Made by a program: the position numbers and the translations under genes. Below, one piece after another: positions 20,823 through 29,361 of a stretch of DNA of 64,000 nucleotides. The stretch covers positions 1-64,000 of the forward strand of contig NZ_JXYP01000015.1 of the NCBI RefSeq assembly GCF_000964005.1, written 5' to 3'. How positions within the stretch are numbered: position 1 is the stretch's first letter; every line of letters begins with the position of its first letter. The DNA is from Williamsia herbipolensis. Its GTDB lineage: Bacteria > Actinomycetota > Actinomycetes > Mycobacteriales > Mycobacteriaceae. Under the pieces are notes generated by a model that saw only the letters and a list, made by a program, of their open reading frames with translations, did no database searches and was not told the origin of the DNA.

Positions 20823-21587
20823 ATGCGTTTGACCGTCCTGGGGAGCTCGGGCAGTGTGGTCGGGCCCGGTGCTCCGGCGTCCGGTTATCTGCTGACGGTG
20901 CCCGATCAACAGCCCGTCGTCCTCGACTTCGGACCGGGGGTTCTCGGAGCGCTCCAGGAGCGGGTCGATCCCAACGAGGTGGCGGTGATGCTCAGTCATC
21001 TCCACGCCGACCACTGTCTCGATCTGCCCGGGATGTTGGTCTGGCGGCGCTACCACCCGGTGCCCGCCACGGTGCGCGCGCCGCTCTACGGTCCCACCGG
21101 CACGGCCACCCGGATCGGTGCGGCCTCCTCGGAGTACCCCGGACAGATCGACGACATCACCGACACCTTCGAGACCCACGACTGGGTCGAGGGCGAGCCG
21201 GTGAAGATCGGCGGGATGACGGTGATCCCCACCCGTGTGTCCCATCCGCCCGAGACCTACGGGCTGCGGATCAGTGAGCCCGGGGGACGGGTGCTGGCGT
21301 TCAGCGGCGACACCGCCGTGTGCGACGAGCTGGTCGAGCTCGCCCGCGACGCCGATGTGTTCCTCTGCGAGGCGTCGTGGACCCATGCACCCGCGCAACG
21401 GCCGCCGGGTCTGCACCTGTCGGGGACCGAGGCGGGCGAGATGGCCACCCGGGCCGGCGTGAAATCGCTGATCCTGACCCACATCCCACCGTGGACGCCG
21501 GTCGAGGATGTCCTCGACGAGGCTCGCGCGGCGTACTCCGGCCCGATCAGCGTCGCCCACCCCGGACTCGTCGTCGACATCGAGTGA
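20823..21587 (+). CDS. Metallo-beta-lactamase-fold phosphodiesterase-like protein
   Basis: A 254-residue metallo-beta-lactamase-fold hydrolase with the metal motif SHLHADHCLDLPG (HxHxDH), a later FSGDTAVCD segment and LILTHIPPW near the end. It is the positional homologue of Rv1339, which has been described as an atypical class II cyclic-AMP phosphodiesterase, so a cAMP or related phosphodiester substrate is the best guess; RNase Z-like activity is the main alternative. The frame is open from 20787, but ATG 20823 begins the canonical MRLTVLGSSGS strand. Confidence 0.88.
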   Translation: MRLTVLGSSGSVVGPGAPASGYLLTVPDQQPVVLDFGPGVLGALQERVDPNEVAVMLSHLHADHCLDLPGMLVWRRYHPVPATVRAPLYGPTGTATRIGAASSEYPGQIDDITDTFETHDWVEGEPVKIGGMTVIPTRVSHPPETYGLRISEPGGRVLAFSGDTAVCDELVELARDADVFLCEASWTHAPAQRPPGLHLSGTEAGEMATRAGVKSLILTHIPPWTPVEDVLDEARAAYSGPISVAHPGLVVDIE

Positions 21588-21675
21588 CGGTGCCGCGCAC
21601 CCGCGGCGCCGACCGGCAGGGGAACGTTTGCGCGGTCGGCGTTCTCACCGGTGGCCGGGTCGTTAGAGTTGGTCC

Positions 21676-22419
21676 GTGAGCAGACGCGCAGACGGCAGAG
21701 CAGACGACGAGATGCGCCCCGTGCGCATCACCCGCGGCTTCACCGACCATCCGGCCGGTTCGGTGCTGGTGGAGTTCGGGCAGACCCGGGTGATGTGTAC
21801 CGCCAGTGTCGAGGAGGGCGTTCCGCGGTGGCGCCGCGGTTCGGGACTGGGATGGCTCACCGCCGAGTACGCGATGCTGCCCGCCGCGACCCACACCCGG
21901 TCGCAGCGTGAATCGGTCAAGGGCAAGGTCGGCGGACGCACCCAGGAGATCAGCCGGCTCATCGGTCGCTCGCTCCGGGCGTGCATCGACCTGGCGGCAT
22001 TGGGCGAGAACACGATCGCGCTCGACTGCGACGTGCTGCAGGCCGACGGCGGTACCCGGACCGCAGCCATCACCGGAGCCTATGTCGCACTCGTCGACGC
22101 CGTCGCGTTCCTGAACGAACGCGGCAAGCTCGCCGACCCCCAACCGATCTCGTGCGCCATCGCCGCGGTCAGCGTCGGCGTCGTCGACGGCCGCGTCCGC
22201 CTCGATCTCCCCTACGAGGAGGACTCGCGCGCCGAGGTCGACATGAACGTCGTCGCGACCGACGCCGGCCCGCTGGTCGAGATCCAGGGCACCGGCGAGG
22301 GTGCGACGTTCGCCCGCCCGACCCTGGACAAGATGCTCGATCTGGCCGCCCTGGGCACGACGCGACTCTTCGAGGCCCAGCGCGAGGCGCTCGACACGCC
22401 GCTGCGCGCGGCCGACTGA
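21676..22419 (+). CDS. rph: Ribonuclease PH
   Basis: A 247-residue phosphorolytic 3'-5' exoribonuclease that trims tRNA 3' ends. The N-terminal [13 protein letters not shown], the [20 protein letters not shown] block and the phosphate-site region [18 protein letters not shown] are all present, and the length matches the family. The start is GTG 21676. It is separated from rdgB by 11 bases and is probably in one transcript with it. Confidence 0.96.
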   Translation: MSRRADGRADDEMRPVRITRGFTDHPAGSVLVEFGQTRVMCTASVEEGVPRWRRGSGLGWLTAEYAMLPAATHTRSQRESVKGKVGGRTQEISRLIGRSLRACIDLAALGENTIALDCDVLQADGGTRTAAITGAYVALVDAVAFLNERGKLADPQPISCAIAAVSVGVVDGRVRLDLPYEEDSRAEVDMNVVATDAGPLVEIQGTGEGATFARPTLDKMLDLAALGTTRLFEAQREALDTPLRAAD

Positions 22420-22430
22420 GCGCGAGCGCC

Positions 22431-23066
22431 ATGCCGATCACCCTCCTGCTCGCGAGCCGCAACGCGAAGAAGCTGACCGAATTGCGCCGGTTGGTCGCGA
22501 CCGAGGGGATCGACGGCGTCACCGTCGTCGGTCTCGACGAGGTGCCGTCGTTCCCCGAAGCTCCCGAGATCGGTGCGACCTTCGAGGAGAACGCCCTGGC
22601 GAAGGCGGTCGACGGGTGCGCGGCAACGGGTCTGGCGTGTCTCGCCGACGACTCCGGACTCGAGGTCGACGCGCTCAACGGCATGCCCGGTGTGCTCTCG
22701 GCTCGCTGGGCCGGTCGTCACGGCGACGACGACGCGAACCTGCAGCTGCTGCTCGGGCAGATGGGCGACGTCCCCGACGGTCGTCGCGGAGGGGCCTTCG
22801 TCTCGGCGTGTGCGCTGGTCACCCCGCAGGGTGCGCAGACCGTGGTCCGAGGCGAGTGGCGGGGGCGTGTCGTGCGAGCCCCACTGGGCGACAACGGGTT
22901 CGGCTACGACCCGATCTTCGTTCCCGATGAGGACGACCTCACCCCGCCGGGTTCGGTGGCCGGGCGCACGGCGGCACAGCTGTCTCCCGCCGAAAAGGAC
23001 GGGTTGAGTCACCGGTCGCGTGCGCTCGCGCGGCTGCTGCCGACGCTGCGCTCGCTCGACGGCTGA
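22431..23066 (+). CDS. rdgB: XTP/dITP diphosphatase RdgB
   Basis: A 211-residue Ham1-type pyrophosphatase that removes inosine and xanthosine triphosphates from the nucleotide pool. Signatures are the N-terminal SRNAKKLTEL (SxNxxK), ADDSGLEVDALNGMPGVLSARW, the GFGYDPIF loop and the C-terminal LSHRSRAL. ATG 22431 follows the gagcgcgagcg segment 11 bases after rph. Its 3' end faces the minus-strand DUF3817 gene with a six-base gap. Confidence 0.95.
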   Translation: MPITLLLASRNAKKLTELRRLVATEGIDGVTVVGLDEVPSFPEAPEIGATFEENALAKAVDGCAATGLACLADDSGLEVDALNGMPGVLSARWAGRHGDDDANLQLLLGQMGDVPDGRRGGAFVSACALVTPQGAQTVVRGEWRGRVVRAPLGDNGFGYDPIFVPDEDDLTPPGSVAGRTAAQLSPAEKDGLSHRSRALARLLPTLRSLDG

Positions 23067-23072
23067 GACCGC

Positions 23073-23426
23073 TCAGGCCGCGAGGACGGCGCGGACCTCA
23101 CGGGTGCGGATGTGCTCGAAGTAGAACGACAGGAACGGGATGGTCCCGGCGATCAGTGTCAGCACCGTCTTGCCCACCGGCCATCGCACCTTGATGGCGA
23201 GGTCGATCGCCATCGCGAGGTAGACGACGTAGACCCACCCGTGCACGACGGGGACGAAATCGAGCGAGTCCACCCCGAAGGCGTACTTGAGGATCAGCTC
23301 GACGACGAGCAGCAACAACCACAGGCCCGTGACCCACGCCATCACCCGGTACCGCAGCAGCGCGCTGGAGATGCGTGCCGGTTCGGCGGTCGGCTTCGCC
23401 GAGACGGACTGCTGCGGTGAGGTCAC
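23073..23426 (-). CDS. DUF3817 membrane protein, second copy
   Basis: A 117-residue membrane protein of the same DUF3817 family as the product of 6368-6718, but clearly diverged. Three hydrophobic segments lie at about 28-47, 57-77 and 82-101; the conserved VVHGWVYVVY lies at the start of the second. It matches the position of Rv1342c. GTG 23426 overlaps the stop of the upstream LprD-like gene (GTGA), so the two are a coupled pair. Function is unknown. Confidence 0.85.
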   Translation of the reverse strand: MTSPQQSVSAKPTAEPARISSALLRYRVMAWVTGLWLLLLVVELILKYAFGVDSLDFVPVVHGWVYVVYLAMAIDLAIKVRWPVGKTVLTLIAGTIPFLSFYFEHIRTREVRAVLAA

Positions 23427-23818
23427 TTCTTCTCCTGCTGTGCGAGTGCGGACAGATAACGGTTGTACTCGGCGAGCTCGCGATCCTCGGGCGGCAGATC
23501 GTCGTCGGGGATCACGCGGATCGGCGCCGAGGGACGCTCGGGCAGCAGATCCGCCGGGACCTCGGTCGCGCCCTTCGCTCCGGGCGCGAGCTTCGCGACC
23601 TCGTCGGGATCGGCCTCCAGCATCACGAAGCGTCGGTAGGCGTAGACGACGAACGCCGCGAACGCCGGCCACTGCAACGCGTAGCCGAGGTTCTGGCCGG
23701 AGCCCGAACCGGACTCGAAACGGGTCCACTGCCACCACGCGAGTCCGAGGCAGGCGAGTGCCGCGAGAACGACCAGCGCGATGAGCGCGGGTCGGTGCCG
23801 TCGCTTCACCTGTGCCAT
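23423..23818 (-). CDS. LprD-like small membrane protein
   Basis: A 131-residue protein matching the position of Rv1343c (lprD). It has a basic N-terminus, a hydrophobic helix at about 12-31, a second at about 45-62 (YALQWPAFAAFVVYAY), and a cytoplasmic-type acidic C-terminal half rich in Pro, Glu and Asp, ending NRYLSALAQQEKK. A Cys at the end of the first helix (LAALAC) is only a poor lipobox, so a two-helix membrane protein is more likely than a lipoprotein. The frame opens at 23896; ATG 23818 is chosen because it starts the charged MAQVKRRHR. It is coupled to the DUF3817 gene. Function is unknown. Confidence 0.75.
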   Translation of the reverse strand: MAQVKRRHRPALIALVVLAALACLGLAWWQWTRFESGSGSGQNLGYALQWPAFAAFVVYAYRRFVMLEADPDEVAKLAPGAKGATEVPADLLPERPSAPIRVIPDDDLPPEDRELAEYNRYLSALAQQEKK

Positions 23819-23896
23819 GGCATCGACGGTACCCGGGACCGGAATCGGGCAGGTCAACCGGTATCGTGACGCTCGCAACACGAGTGAGTGCAGCAC

Positions 23897-23978
<82 letters not shown>

Positions 23979-23995
23979 CCGTATGAGGCATTAGC

Positions 23996-25390
23996 GTGGC
24001 AGAGATGACATCTGATGGCGTCGAGGTCGACTACCTGGTGGTGGGTGCGGGGGCCATGGGTCTGGCCTTCGTCGACGTACTGCTGACCGAGACCGACGCC
24101 ACGGTCGCGCTCGTCGACCGCTACGACCGACCCGGTGGTCACTGGACCCGCGCCTACCCGTTCGTCCGTCTGCACCAACCCTCGGCGTTCTACGGCGTGA
24201 ACTCCGAGAAGCTCGGCCTCGATCGTGTCGACACCGAGGGGTCCAACGCAGGTCACCACGAACTCGCATCGGGACCGGAGGTCGTCGCCTATTTCGACCA
24301 CGTCGTCACGCGGCGGTTCGTACCCACCGGACGGTTCCACCATCTCCCCATGACCGAGTTCGCCGACGGGGTCGTCACCTCGGTCCTCACCGGGGAGCGG
24401 CACGACATCAGCGCACGCACCGTCGTCGACGCGACCTACAGCAACGTGACGGTCCCCTCGATGCGGGCGCCGGCCTTCCCGGTCGCGCCCGGTCTGCGTT
24501 GGATGGCGCCGAACGAGATGCCCGAGATCGTCACCCCGGCCGACGGGTACGTGGTGGTCGGTGGCGGCAAGACGGGTGTCGACGCGTGCCTGTGGTTGCT
24601 CGGCCGCGGAGTCGAGCCCGACGCCATCCGATGGATCGTGCCGCGCGACGCCTGGTTGCTCGACCGTCTGAACATCCAGCCGGTCGAGGCGTTCTTCGAC
24701 AGCACCGTCGGCGGCTACGCACTCCAGCTCGAGGCCTCGGCCGACGCCGAGACCGTCGACGACCTCTTCGACCGCCTCGAGCGCACCGGCCAGCTGCTGC
24801 GGCTCGATCCCGCGGTCCGGCCGACCATGTACCGCTGTGCCACGGTGTCGCGGGCCGAGCTCGACGAGCTGCGCCGCATCCGCGGTGTGGTCCGCCTCGG
24901 CCGCGTGCGGTCGGTGGAGCACGACACCATCACCCTCGACGACGGCGCGATCCCGACCACGCCGAACACCGTGCACATCGATTGCACCGCCGACGGTCTC
25001 GAGCGCCGGCCGCAGGTGCCTGTGTTCACCGACGGCCGCATCACGCTGCAGAGCGTGCGCACCTGCCAGCAGGTGTTCAGCGCGTCATTGATCGCCCACG
25101 TCGAGGCGACCGTGTCCGACATCGACCACAGGAACGAACTGTGCGAGGTCATCGCCCACCCGGACACCGACATCGACTGGCTGCGAACCACTCTCGCGAA
25201 CACACGCAGCGTGGCGCGGTGGGCACGGGAGCCCGGACTGGGGGAGTGGCTCGAGGCCTCGCGCCTCAACTCCATGCGTATCGGCGACGCCAGTGCGCTC
25301 ACCGAGGAGCAGATGGCGGTGTCGATGCGGGTGCTGCGGTCGATGGGCCGTGCCATCCGGAACCTCGACCGCCTCCTGCAGACCGTCTGA
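23996..25390 (+). CDS. FAD/NAD(P)-dependent oxidoreductase, flavin monooxygenase-like
   Basis: A 464-residue two-dinucleotide-fold flavoprotein. The N-terminal FAD-binding motif is DYLVVGAGAMGLAFVD (about 12-27), followed by RPGGHWTRAYPFVRLHQPS, which resembles flavin monooxygenases. A second Rossmann motif, YVVVGGGKTGVDACLW, lies at about 184-199. The C-terminal half (WLLDRLNIQPVEAFFD and later helices) has no family I can name. It starts 18 bases after the tRNA-Leu with a gagg site 7 bases before GTG 23996; ATG 24005 is an alternative. It is the first gene of the accessory block. Substrate is unknown. Confidence 0.8.
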   Translation: MAEMTSDGVEVDYLVVGAGAMGLAFVDVLLTETDATVALVDRYDRPGGHWTRAYPFVRLHQPSAFYGVNSEKLGLDRVDTEGSNAGHHELASGPEVVAYFDHVVTRRFVPTGRFHHLPMTEFADGVVTSVLTGERHDISARTVVDATYSNVTVPSMRAPAFPVAPGLRWMAPNEMPEIVTPADGYVVVGGGKTGVDACLWLLGRGVEPDAIRWIVPRDAWLLDRLNIQPVEAFFDSTVGGYALQLEASADAETVDDLFDRLERTGQLLRLDPAVRPTMYRCATVSRAELDELRRIRGVVRLGRVRSVEHDTITLDDGAIPTTPNTVHIDCTADGLERRPQVPVFTDGRITLQSVRTCQQVFSASLIAHVEATVSDIDHRNELCEVIAHPDTDIDWLRTTLANTRSVARWAREPGLGEWLEASRLNSMRIGDASALTEEQMAVSMRVLRSMGRAIRNLDRLLQTV

Positions 25391-25411
25391 TCCCGGGTCG
25401 CCTGCGTGGAG

Positions 25412-26233
25412 TCACCGGCGCGCGCTGCGCGGTGACGTCGCGGGGTCACCGAGGGCGGCGAGGACGCGCTCGGATTCCGACCCCGCCTCGGCGCTGTAGG
25501 TCACGATCATCTCGCCCGGGGCGCCGGCGACGTGCAGTGTCGACCATCTCAGGTCGAGACGTCCGTGTTCGGGGTGGGCGATGACCTTGACGCCGTCGGA
25601 CTTGCCGCGGACCTCGCCCTGAGCCCACAGGCGTGCGAAGTGGTCGCTGGCCACCGACAGCTCGCCGACGAGCGCGGTCAGCTCGGGATGTCGGCCCGAA
25701 CTGGCCGACATCGAACGGAGGTTCCCGACGACCTCGAGGGCGACGTCGTCGAATCCGAGGTAGATCTCGCGGGCGCCGGGCTCGAGGAACAATGCGCGGG
25801 CCATGTTGTCGCCGATCTGCAGACCGATGTCGCGATGCAGTCGTTCGCCGGCGTTGTTCGCCCCGATGAGGTCGAGGACGCCGTTGGTGACGATCGTCGG
25901 GTTCGGCCAGGAGTCGATGAGGACGCGAATCGGTTCCGACGCGGTGGCGACGAGCGGAACGCCCTGGCCGGCACGGGGGTCGGCGAGGTCGGCGAGGTGG
26001 GCCCGTCCGTCGGCGTCGAGACCGAGGGCGTCGACGACCGCCGGTGACGGATGTCGGTCACGCCCACGCTCGAGCCGGATCAGGTAGTCGATGCTGATGC
26101 CCGCCCCTGCGGCGACCTCCTCGCGGCGGAGCCCGGGGGTGCGGCGATGGCCGATGGCCAGCAGTCCGACCGCCGCCGGCGACACCCGTTCGCGACGGGC
26201 CCGCAGGAACTCACCGAGCTGGTTGTCGGTCAT
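25412..26233 (-). CDS. XRE-family regulator with MmyB-like ligand domain
   Basis: A 273-residue transcription factor. The N-terminal helix-turn-helix (about 5-75) has the family stretch RTPGLRREEVAAGAGISIDYLIRLERGRD. The C-terminal 180 residues form the MmyB-like, PAS-related ligand-binding domain found in many actinobacterial regulators (for example LIDSWPNPTIVTN and the terminal DLRWSTLHVAGAPGE). It is divergent from the SDR gene; the 101-base gap contains inverted GGTAGT repeats that are the likely operator for both genes. This is a common actinobacterial pair, in which the regulator represses a neighbouring SDR. Confidence 0.9.
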   Translation of the reverse strand: MTDNQLGEFLRARRERVSPAAVGLLAIGHRRTPGLRREEVAAGAGISIDYLIRLERGRDRHPSPAVVDALGLDADGRAHLADLADPRAGQGVPLVATASEPIRVLIDSWPNPTIVTNGVLDLIGANNAGERLHRDIGLQIGDNMARALFLEPGAREIYLGFDDVALEVVGNLRSMSASSGRHPELTALVGELSVASDHFARLWAQGEVRGKSDGVKVIAHPEHGRLDLRWSTLHVAGAPGEMIVTYSAEAGSESERVLAALGDPATSPRSARR

Positions 26234-26268
26234 GCGGTGATGCTAGCGACCCATCTCACGCCGAGACA

Positions 26269-26303
26269 GGTAGTGCGACTACCCGGTAGTGCCACGGTCT
26301 ACC
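26269..26303. promoter_or_regulatory. Candidate XRE/MmyB operator
   Basis: GGTAGT (26269-26274) and ACTACC (26278-26283) form a perfect inverted repeat with a three-base spacer. A further GGTAGT starts at 26285 and a CTACC ends at 26303, giving a second, wider pair. The array lies in the divergent gap between the XRE regulator and the SDR gene, at promoter distance from both starts. Binding by the adjacent regulator is inference. Confidence 0.6.
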
Positions 26304-26334
26304 TCGTGCGATCGGACTCCTCGACGATCGGGAC

Positions 26335-27130
26335 ATGACCACACCGAACACATCCACGCTCCCACCGCAGACACTCACCGGACGGGTCGCGCTCGTCACC
26401 GGCGCCGGATCCGGGATCGGCGCCGCCACCGCCCTCGCGCTGGCCGAGGCCGGCGCTCGCGTCGCACTCGTCGGCCGCCGTCGCGACCGACTCGTCGACG
26501 TGGCCGAACAGATCGCACACACCGTGCCCGAGGCCCCGCCCGCCACCCTGATCGTCGGCGATGTCGCCGACATGCGGGGCCTCATCGAAGCGGTCCGGCA
26601 CGCTCGCACCGAGATGGGGGTGCCGTTCGATCTCGTGTGCCAACGCCGGGTCGATGCTCGCCGCGCCGATCGACTCCGCCGACACCGCCGAGTGGGACAC
26701 GATGATCTCGACGAACGTCGCCGGGGTGCTCGCGACCGTGCGCGCCACCGTCGACGACCTGACCGAGGCGGGCGCCGCGGGCCGGGCCGCGGATCTGGTG
26801 GTGACGAGCTCCATCGGAGCGCATCTCGTGTTTCCCGGGTACGCGGTGTACACCGCCACCAAGGCGGCGGTGTCCCACCTCGGCACCAACCTCCGCGCCG
26901 AACTCGGGCCGCGCGGGGTGCGGGTCCGCGTGGTGGAACCGGGCATGACCGAGAGTGAGCTCGGTGATCACATGTCCGATCCGGGCGCCCGAGAATGGTT
27001 GGCACGCTTCGCGATCGAGAACCCGCCCATGCCGGCGTCGGCGATCGCCGAGTCGATCCGGTGGAGCGCGGCCCTACCTGTCGGGGTCAACGTCGCCTCG
27101 ATGGTCGTGCTCCCCACCGGCCAGGGCTGA
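26335..27130 (+). pseudogene. Short-chain dehydrogenase/reductase, frameshifted
   Basis: An SDR gene split between two frames. Frame one starts at ATG 26335 and reads LTGRVALVTGAGSGIGAATALALAEAG, the NAD(P)-binding TGxxxGxG motif, up to VPFDLV. After about base 26638 the sense continues in the +1 frame: ANAGSMLAAPIDSADTAEWD, then the catalytic SSIGAHLVFPGYAVYTATKAAVS (Ser, YxxxK) and a normal C-terminus to the stop at 27128-27130. Removing one base in ctcgtgtgccaac restores LVANAG, the expected SDR motif. Repaired length is about 264 residues, normal for the family. Either a real inactivating frameshift or a sequencing error. Confidence 0.85.
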
Positions 27131-27151
27131 GGAGGGTGTGGGCCGAGGGGG

Positions 27152-27472
27152 TCAGTCGACCTGCATCTCGCCCATCGGGCCCCAGCAGTCGGCACCGATC
27201 TTCTCGCTGATGATCTTCGGGGTGTGGGCGAGGTACTGCGGCAGATCGGCAACGGCGGCCTTGAAGTGATCGCTGTTGACGTGCGCCTCGGCGCCGTCGT
27301 CGGCGAAACCCTCGGTCAGCACGTACTCGTTCGGGTCGTCGAGGCTGCGCGCCCAGTCGAAGAACAGGTTGCCCTCCTCGCCGCGGGTGCCCGCGGTGAA
27401 GTCGGCGACCAACTCGGGCCACGCGTCGGCGTGCTCGGGCTTCACGGGGAACTTGACGACGATGAAGATCAC
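27152..27472 (-). CDS. Antibiotic biosynthesis monooxygenase (ABM) domain protein
   Basis: A 106-residue ferredoxin-like, dimeric alpha+beta barrel protein of the ABM family (YgiN/quinol monooxygenase-like). The core reads FIVVKFPVKPEHADAWPELV, then FFDWARSLDDPNEYVLTEGFADDGAEAH with the conserved W/E/H pattern. Upstream frame to 27604 is ignored because GTG 27472 has an aggagag ribosome-binding site seven bases before it. It is the last gene of the amidohydrolase - MIP18 - alcohol dehydrogenase run on this strand, 73 bases after the dehydrogenase stop. A cofactor-free oxidation or heme/dye handling role are both possible. Confidence 0.82.
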   Translation of the reverse strand: MIFIVVKFPVKPEHADAWPELVADFTAGTRGEEGNLFFDWARSLDDPNEYVLTEGFADDGAEAHVNSDHFKAAVADLPQYLAHTPKIISEKIGADCWGPMGEMQVD

Positions 27473-27545
27473 GGATTCTCTCCTGCACTGGTGGTGGACG
27501 GTTCTCTGCCACGGTACGTGGCGGGCTCGCTGGTGATCGGGGTCC

Positions 27546-28580
27546 TCACGGGGTGAGGATGGCCCGGCCGCGGACGTTGCCGGCGTCGAGATCGTCGACG
27601 GCACTCTGGAAGTCGTCGAGGGAGTACTTCGCGGTGTGCAGGGTCACCGCCCCGCGCGCGGCCAGCTGCATCAGGTCGCACAGGTCGTTGTACGACCCGA
27701 CGAGGTTGCCCACGATGTTCTTCTCGGCCGAGATGAGATCGATCGACGGGACGTCGATGTTCTCGCCGTATCCGACGATGTGGTAATCGCCGGCGCGACG
27801 TGTCATCGCCAGTCCCTCTGCGGTGGTGCCGTTCTCGCCGACGAAATCGATCACGACCTCCGCCCCGTGGCCCCCGGTCAACTCCAGCACCTGCTCGACC
27901 TGGGTCCCGTCGGCGACGATGCCGCGGTCGGCGCCGATGGACTCGGCGAGCTTGAGGGCCTGTTCGTTGCGGTCGACGACCACCAGTTCGGCGGGGGTCA
28001 GGGCCTTGAGGACCTGGATCCCGATGTGCCCCAGTCCACCCGCCCCGATCACGACGCAGCGGTCGCGCGGTGTCAGGCGCTGCGCGGCCTTGGCCGCTGC
28101 GTGATACGCGGTGAGGCCCGCGTCGGCGAGGGCCGCGACGTCGGCGGGCTCGAGCGAGTCGTCGATCGTCACCACGCTGCGCGCGGAGGTCTTGATGTAG
28201 TCCGCGTAGCCACCGTTCGTGTCGATACCGGGGAACGCGTTGACCTCGCAGTGCACGTCGTCGCCGGACCGGCAGGCGCGACACAGGCCGCAGGTGATCA
28301 GCGGGTGCAGGATCACCTTGTCGCCCTCGGCGACATGGGTGACCGCGGCACCGACCGCGTGGACCCAGCCGGCGTTCTCGTGGCCGATCGTGTACGGCAG
28401 TGTGACGCCTGACTTCTCGGCCCACTGGCCCTCGAGGATGTGGAGGTCGGTGCGGCACACGCCGGCGCCGCCGATCTTCACGACGACGTCGAACGGACCC
28501 GTGGGTTCGGGGATCGGGAGCTCGGTCATCTCGAGTTTCTGGTGGTAGCCGACCACCTGGACGGCGCGCATCGTGGACAT
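27546..28580 (-). CDS. Zinc-dependent NAD(P) alcohol dehydrogenase
   Basis: A 344-residue medium-chain dehydrogenase. Catalytic zinc ligands are C42 (GVCRTDLH) and H67-E68 (GHENAG); the structural zinc site is complete with C97, C100, C103 and C111. The nucleotide-binding glycine motif is VVIGAGGLGHIG. The N-terminal MRAVQVVGYHQKLEMTELPIPEPTG resembles secondary alcohol dehydrogenases found beside propane monooxygenase genes, so 2-propanol or similar alcohols to ketones is a reasonable guess. ATG 28580 has a ggagag site; the frame extends slightly upstream. It follows the MIP18-like gene by 25 bases in one operon. Confidence 0.92.
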   Translation of the reverse strand: MSTMRAVQVVGYHQKLEMTELPIPEPTGPFDVVVKIGGAGVCRTDLHILEGQWAEKSGVTLPYTIGHENAGWVHAVGAAVTHVAEGDKVILHPLITCGLCRACRSGDDVHCEVNAFPGIDTNGGYADYIKTSARSVVTIDDSLEPADVAALADAGLTAYHAAAKAAQRLTPRDRCVVIGAGGLGHIGIQVLKALTPAELVVVDRNEQALKLAESIGADRGIVADGTQVEQVLELTGGHGAEVVIDFVGENGTTAEGLAMTRRAGDYHIVGYGENIDVPSIDLISAEKNIVGNLVGSYNDLCDLMQLAARGAVTLHTAKYSLDDFQSAVDDLDAGNVRGRAILTP

Positions 28581-28605
28581 GGTCTCTCCGGTTCTGTGGG
28601 GTGGG

Positions 28606-29361
28606 TCAGGACGCACGCACGGTGAGCGCGGTCAGCGGGACGAACGTCGGGTCGGCGGGTTCGTCGGCGTAGCGGGTACCGAGAAGGCCCTTGCACCAGT
28701 GCGCGTTCCCCTCGATGGAGATGCGGGTGGAACGCGCCCGACGCAGGGCACGAGTCACCGCGTCGGGCGCGTAGCTCATCCCGTCGGCGTCGACGAGGAC
28801 GAGATCGTCCGCGTCGGTGCCGAGACCGATGGCGCGACGACGGCGCCGCAGCGAGCGAGCGGCGTCGTCATCGGGGAGATCGGCCAGGCGCACCGCACCG
28901 AGTCGGGCCTCGGTGCGCTCGGGATCGGCGCGCAGCAGTCCGGTCAGCGCGCGTTCCATCGCCGCGGTGTGCGCCTTGCGCGCGAACGTGGCACGCAGCT
29001 CGTCGAGATCGGAGTCCGCCTCGTGTCGGAATGTCCCGCGATACCCGGCGTCGGCGGCCAACCCGCTGTTGATGATCTCCGAGTCGTGGTGGTCGTCGAG
29101 TTCGACGACCACCACCGACGTCCACGGCAACGCGGTGAGTGCGTCCTTGGCGTCGGATGCCATGAGGTAGGCGAAGTTCGGTGCGCAGAACGAGGTGGGC
29201 AGGCGCAGATGGACCTCCACCGCGCCGTCGGCGCCGGCGTCGATCGACCGCACGAAGCCGAGGTCGGTGATCGGTTCGTCGAGTTCGGGGTCGATCACCG
29301 CGTCGAGGGCGAGCCGGATCTCGGCGTGCCGGGTGGTGTCGAGGGTGGGAGCCGACATCAT
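28606..29361 (-). CDS. MIP18/DUF59-like metal-cluster assembly factor with long C-terminal domain
   Basis: A 251-residue protein. Residues ~10-95 form a MIP18 (DUF59) domain: ALDAVIDPELDEPITDLGFV, then VHLRLPTSFCAPNFAYLM with one conserved Cys. These proteins assist iron-sulfur or diiron centre assembly. The remaining ~155 residues (ELRATFARKAHTAAMERALTG onward, with a run of Arg near 173 and NAHWCKG near 223) belong to no family I recognise. Tandem ATG codons at 29361 and 29358 overlap the amidohydrolase stop (ATGA), so translation is coupled. Homologues accompany propane-type diiron monooxygenases, where they are thought to help mature the hydroxylase; no hydroxylase is present here. Confidence 0.8.
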   Translation of the reverse strand: MMSAPTLDTTRHAEIRLALDAVIDPELDEPITDLGFVRSIDAGADGAVEVHLRLPTSFCAPNFAYLMASDAKDALTALPWTSVVVVELDDHHDSEIINSGLAADAGYRGTFRHEADSDLDELRATFARKAHTAAMERALTGLLRADPERTEARLGAVRLADLPDDDAARSLRRRRRAIGLGTDADDLVLVDADGMSYAPDAVTRALRRARSTRISIEGNAHWCKGLLGTRYADEPADPTFVPLTALTVRAS

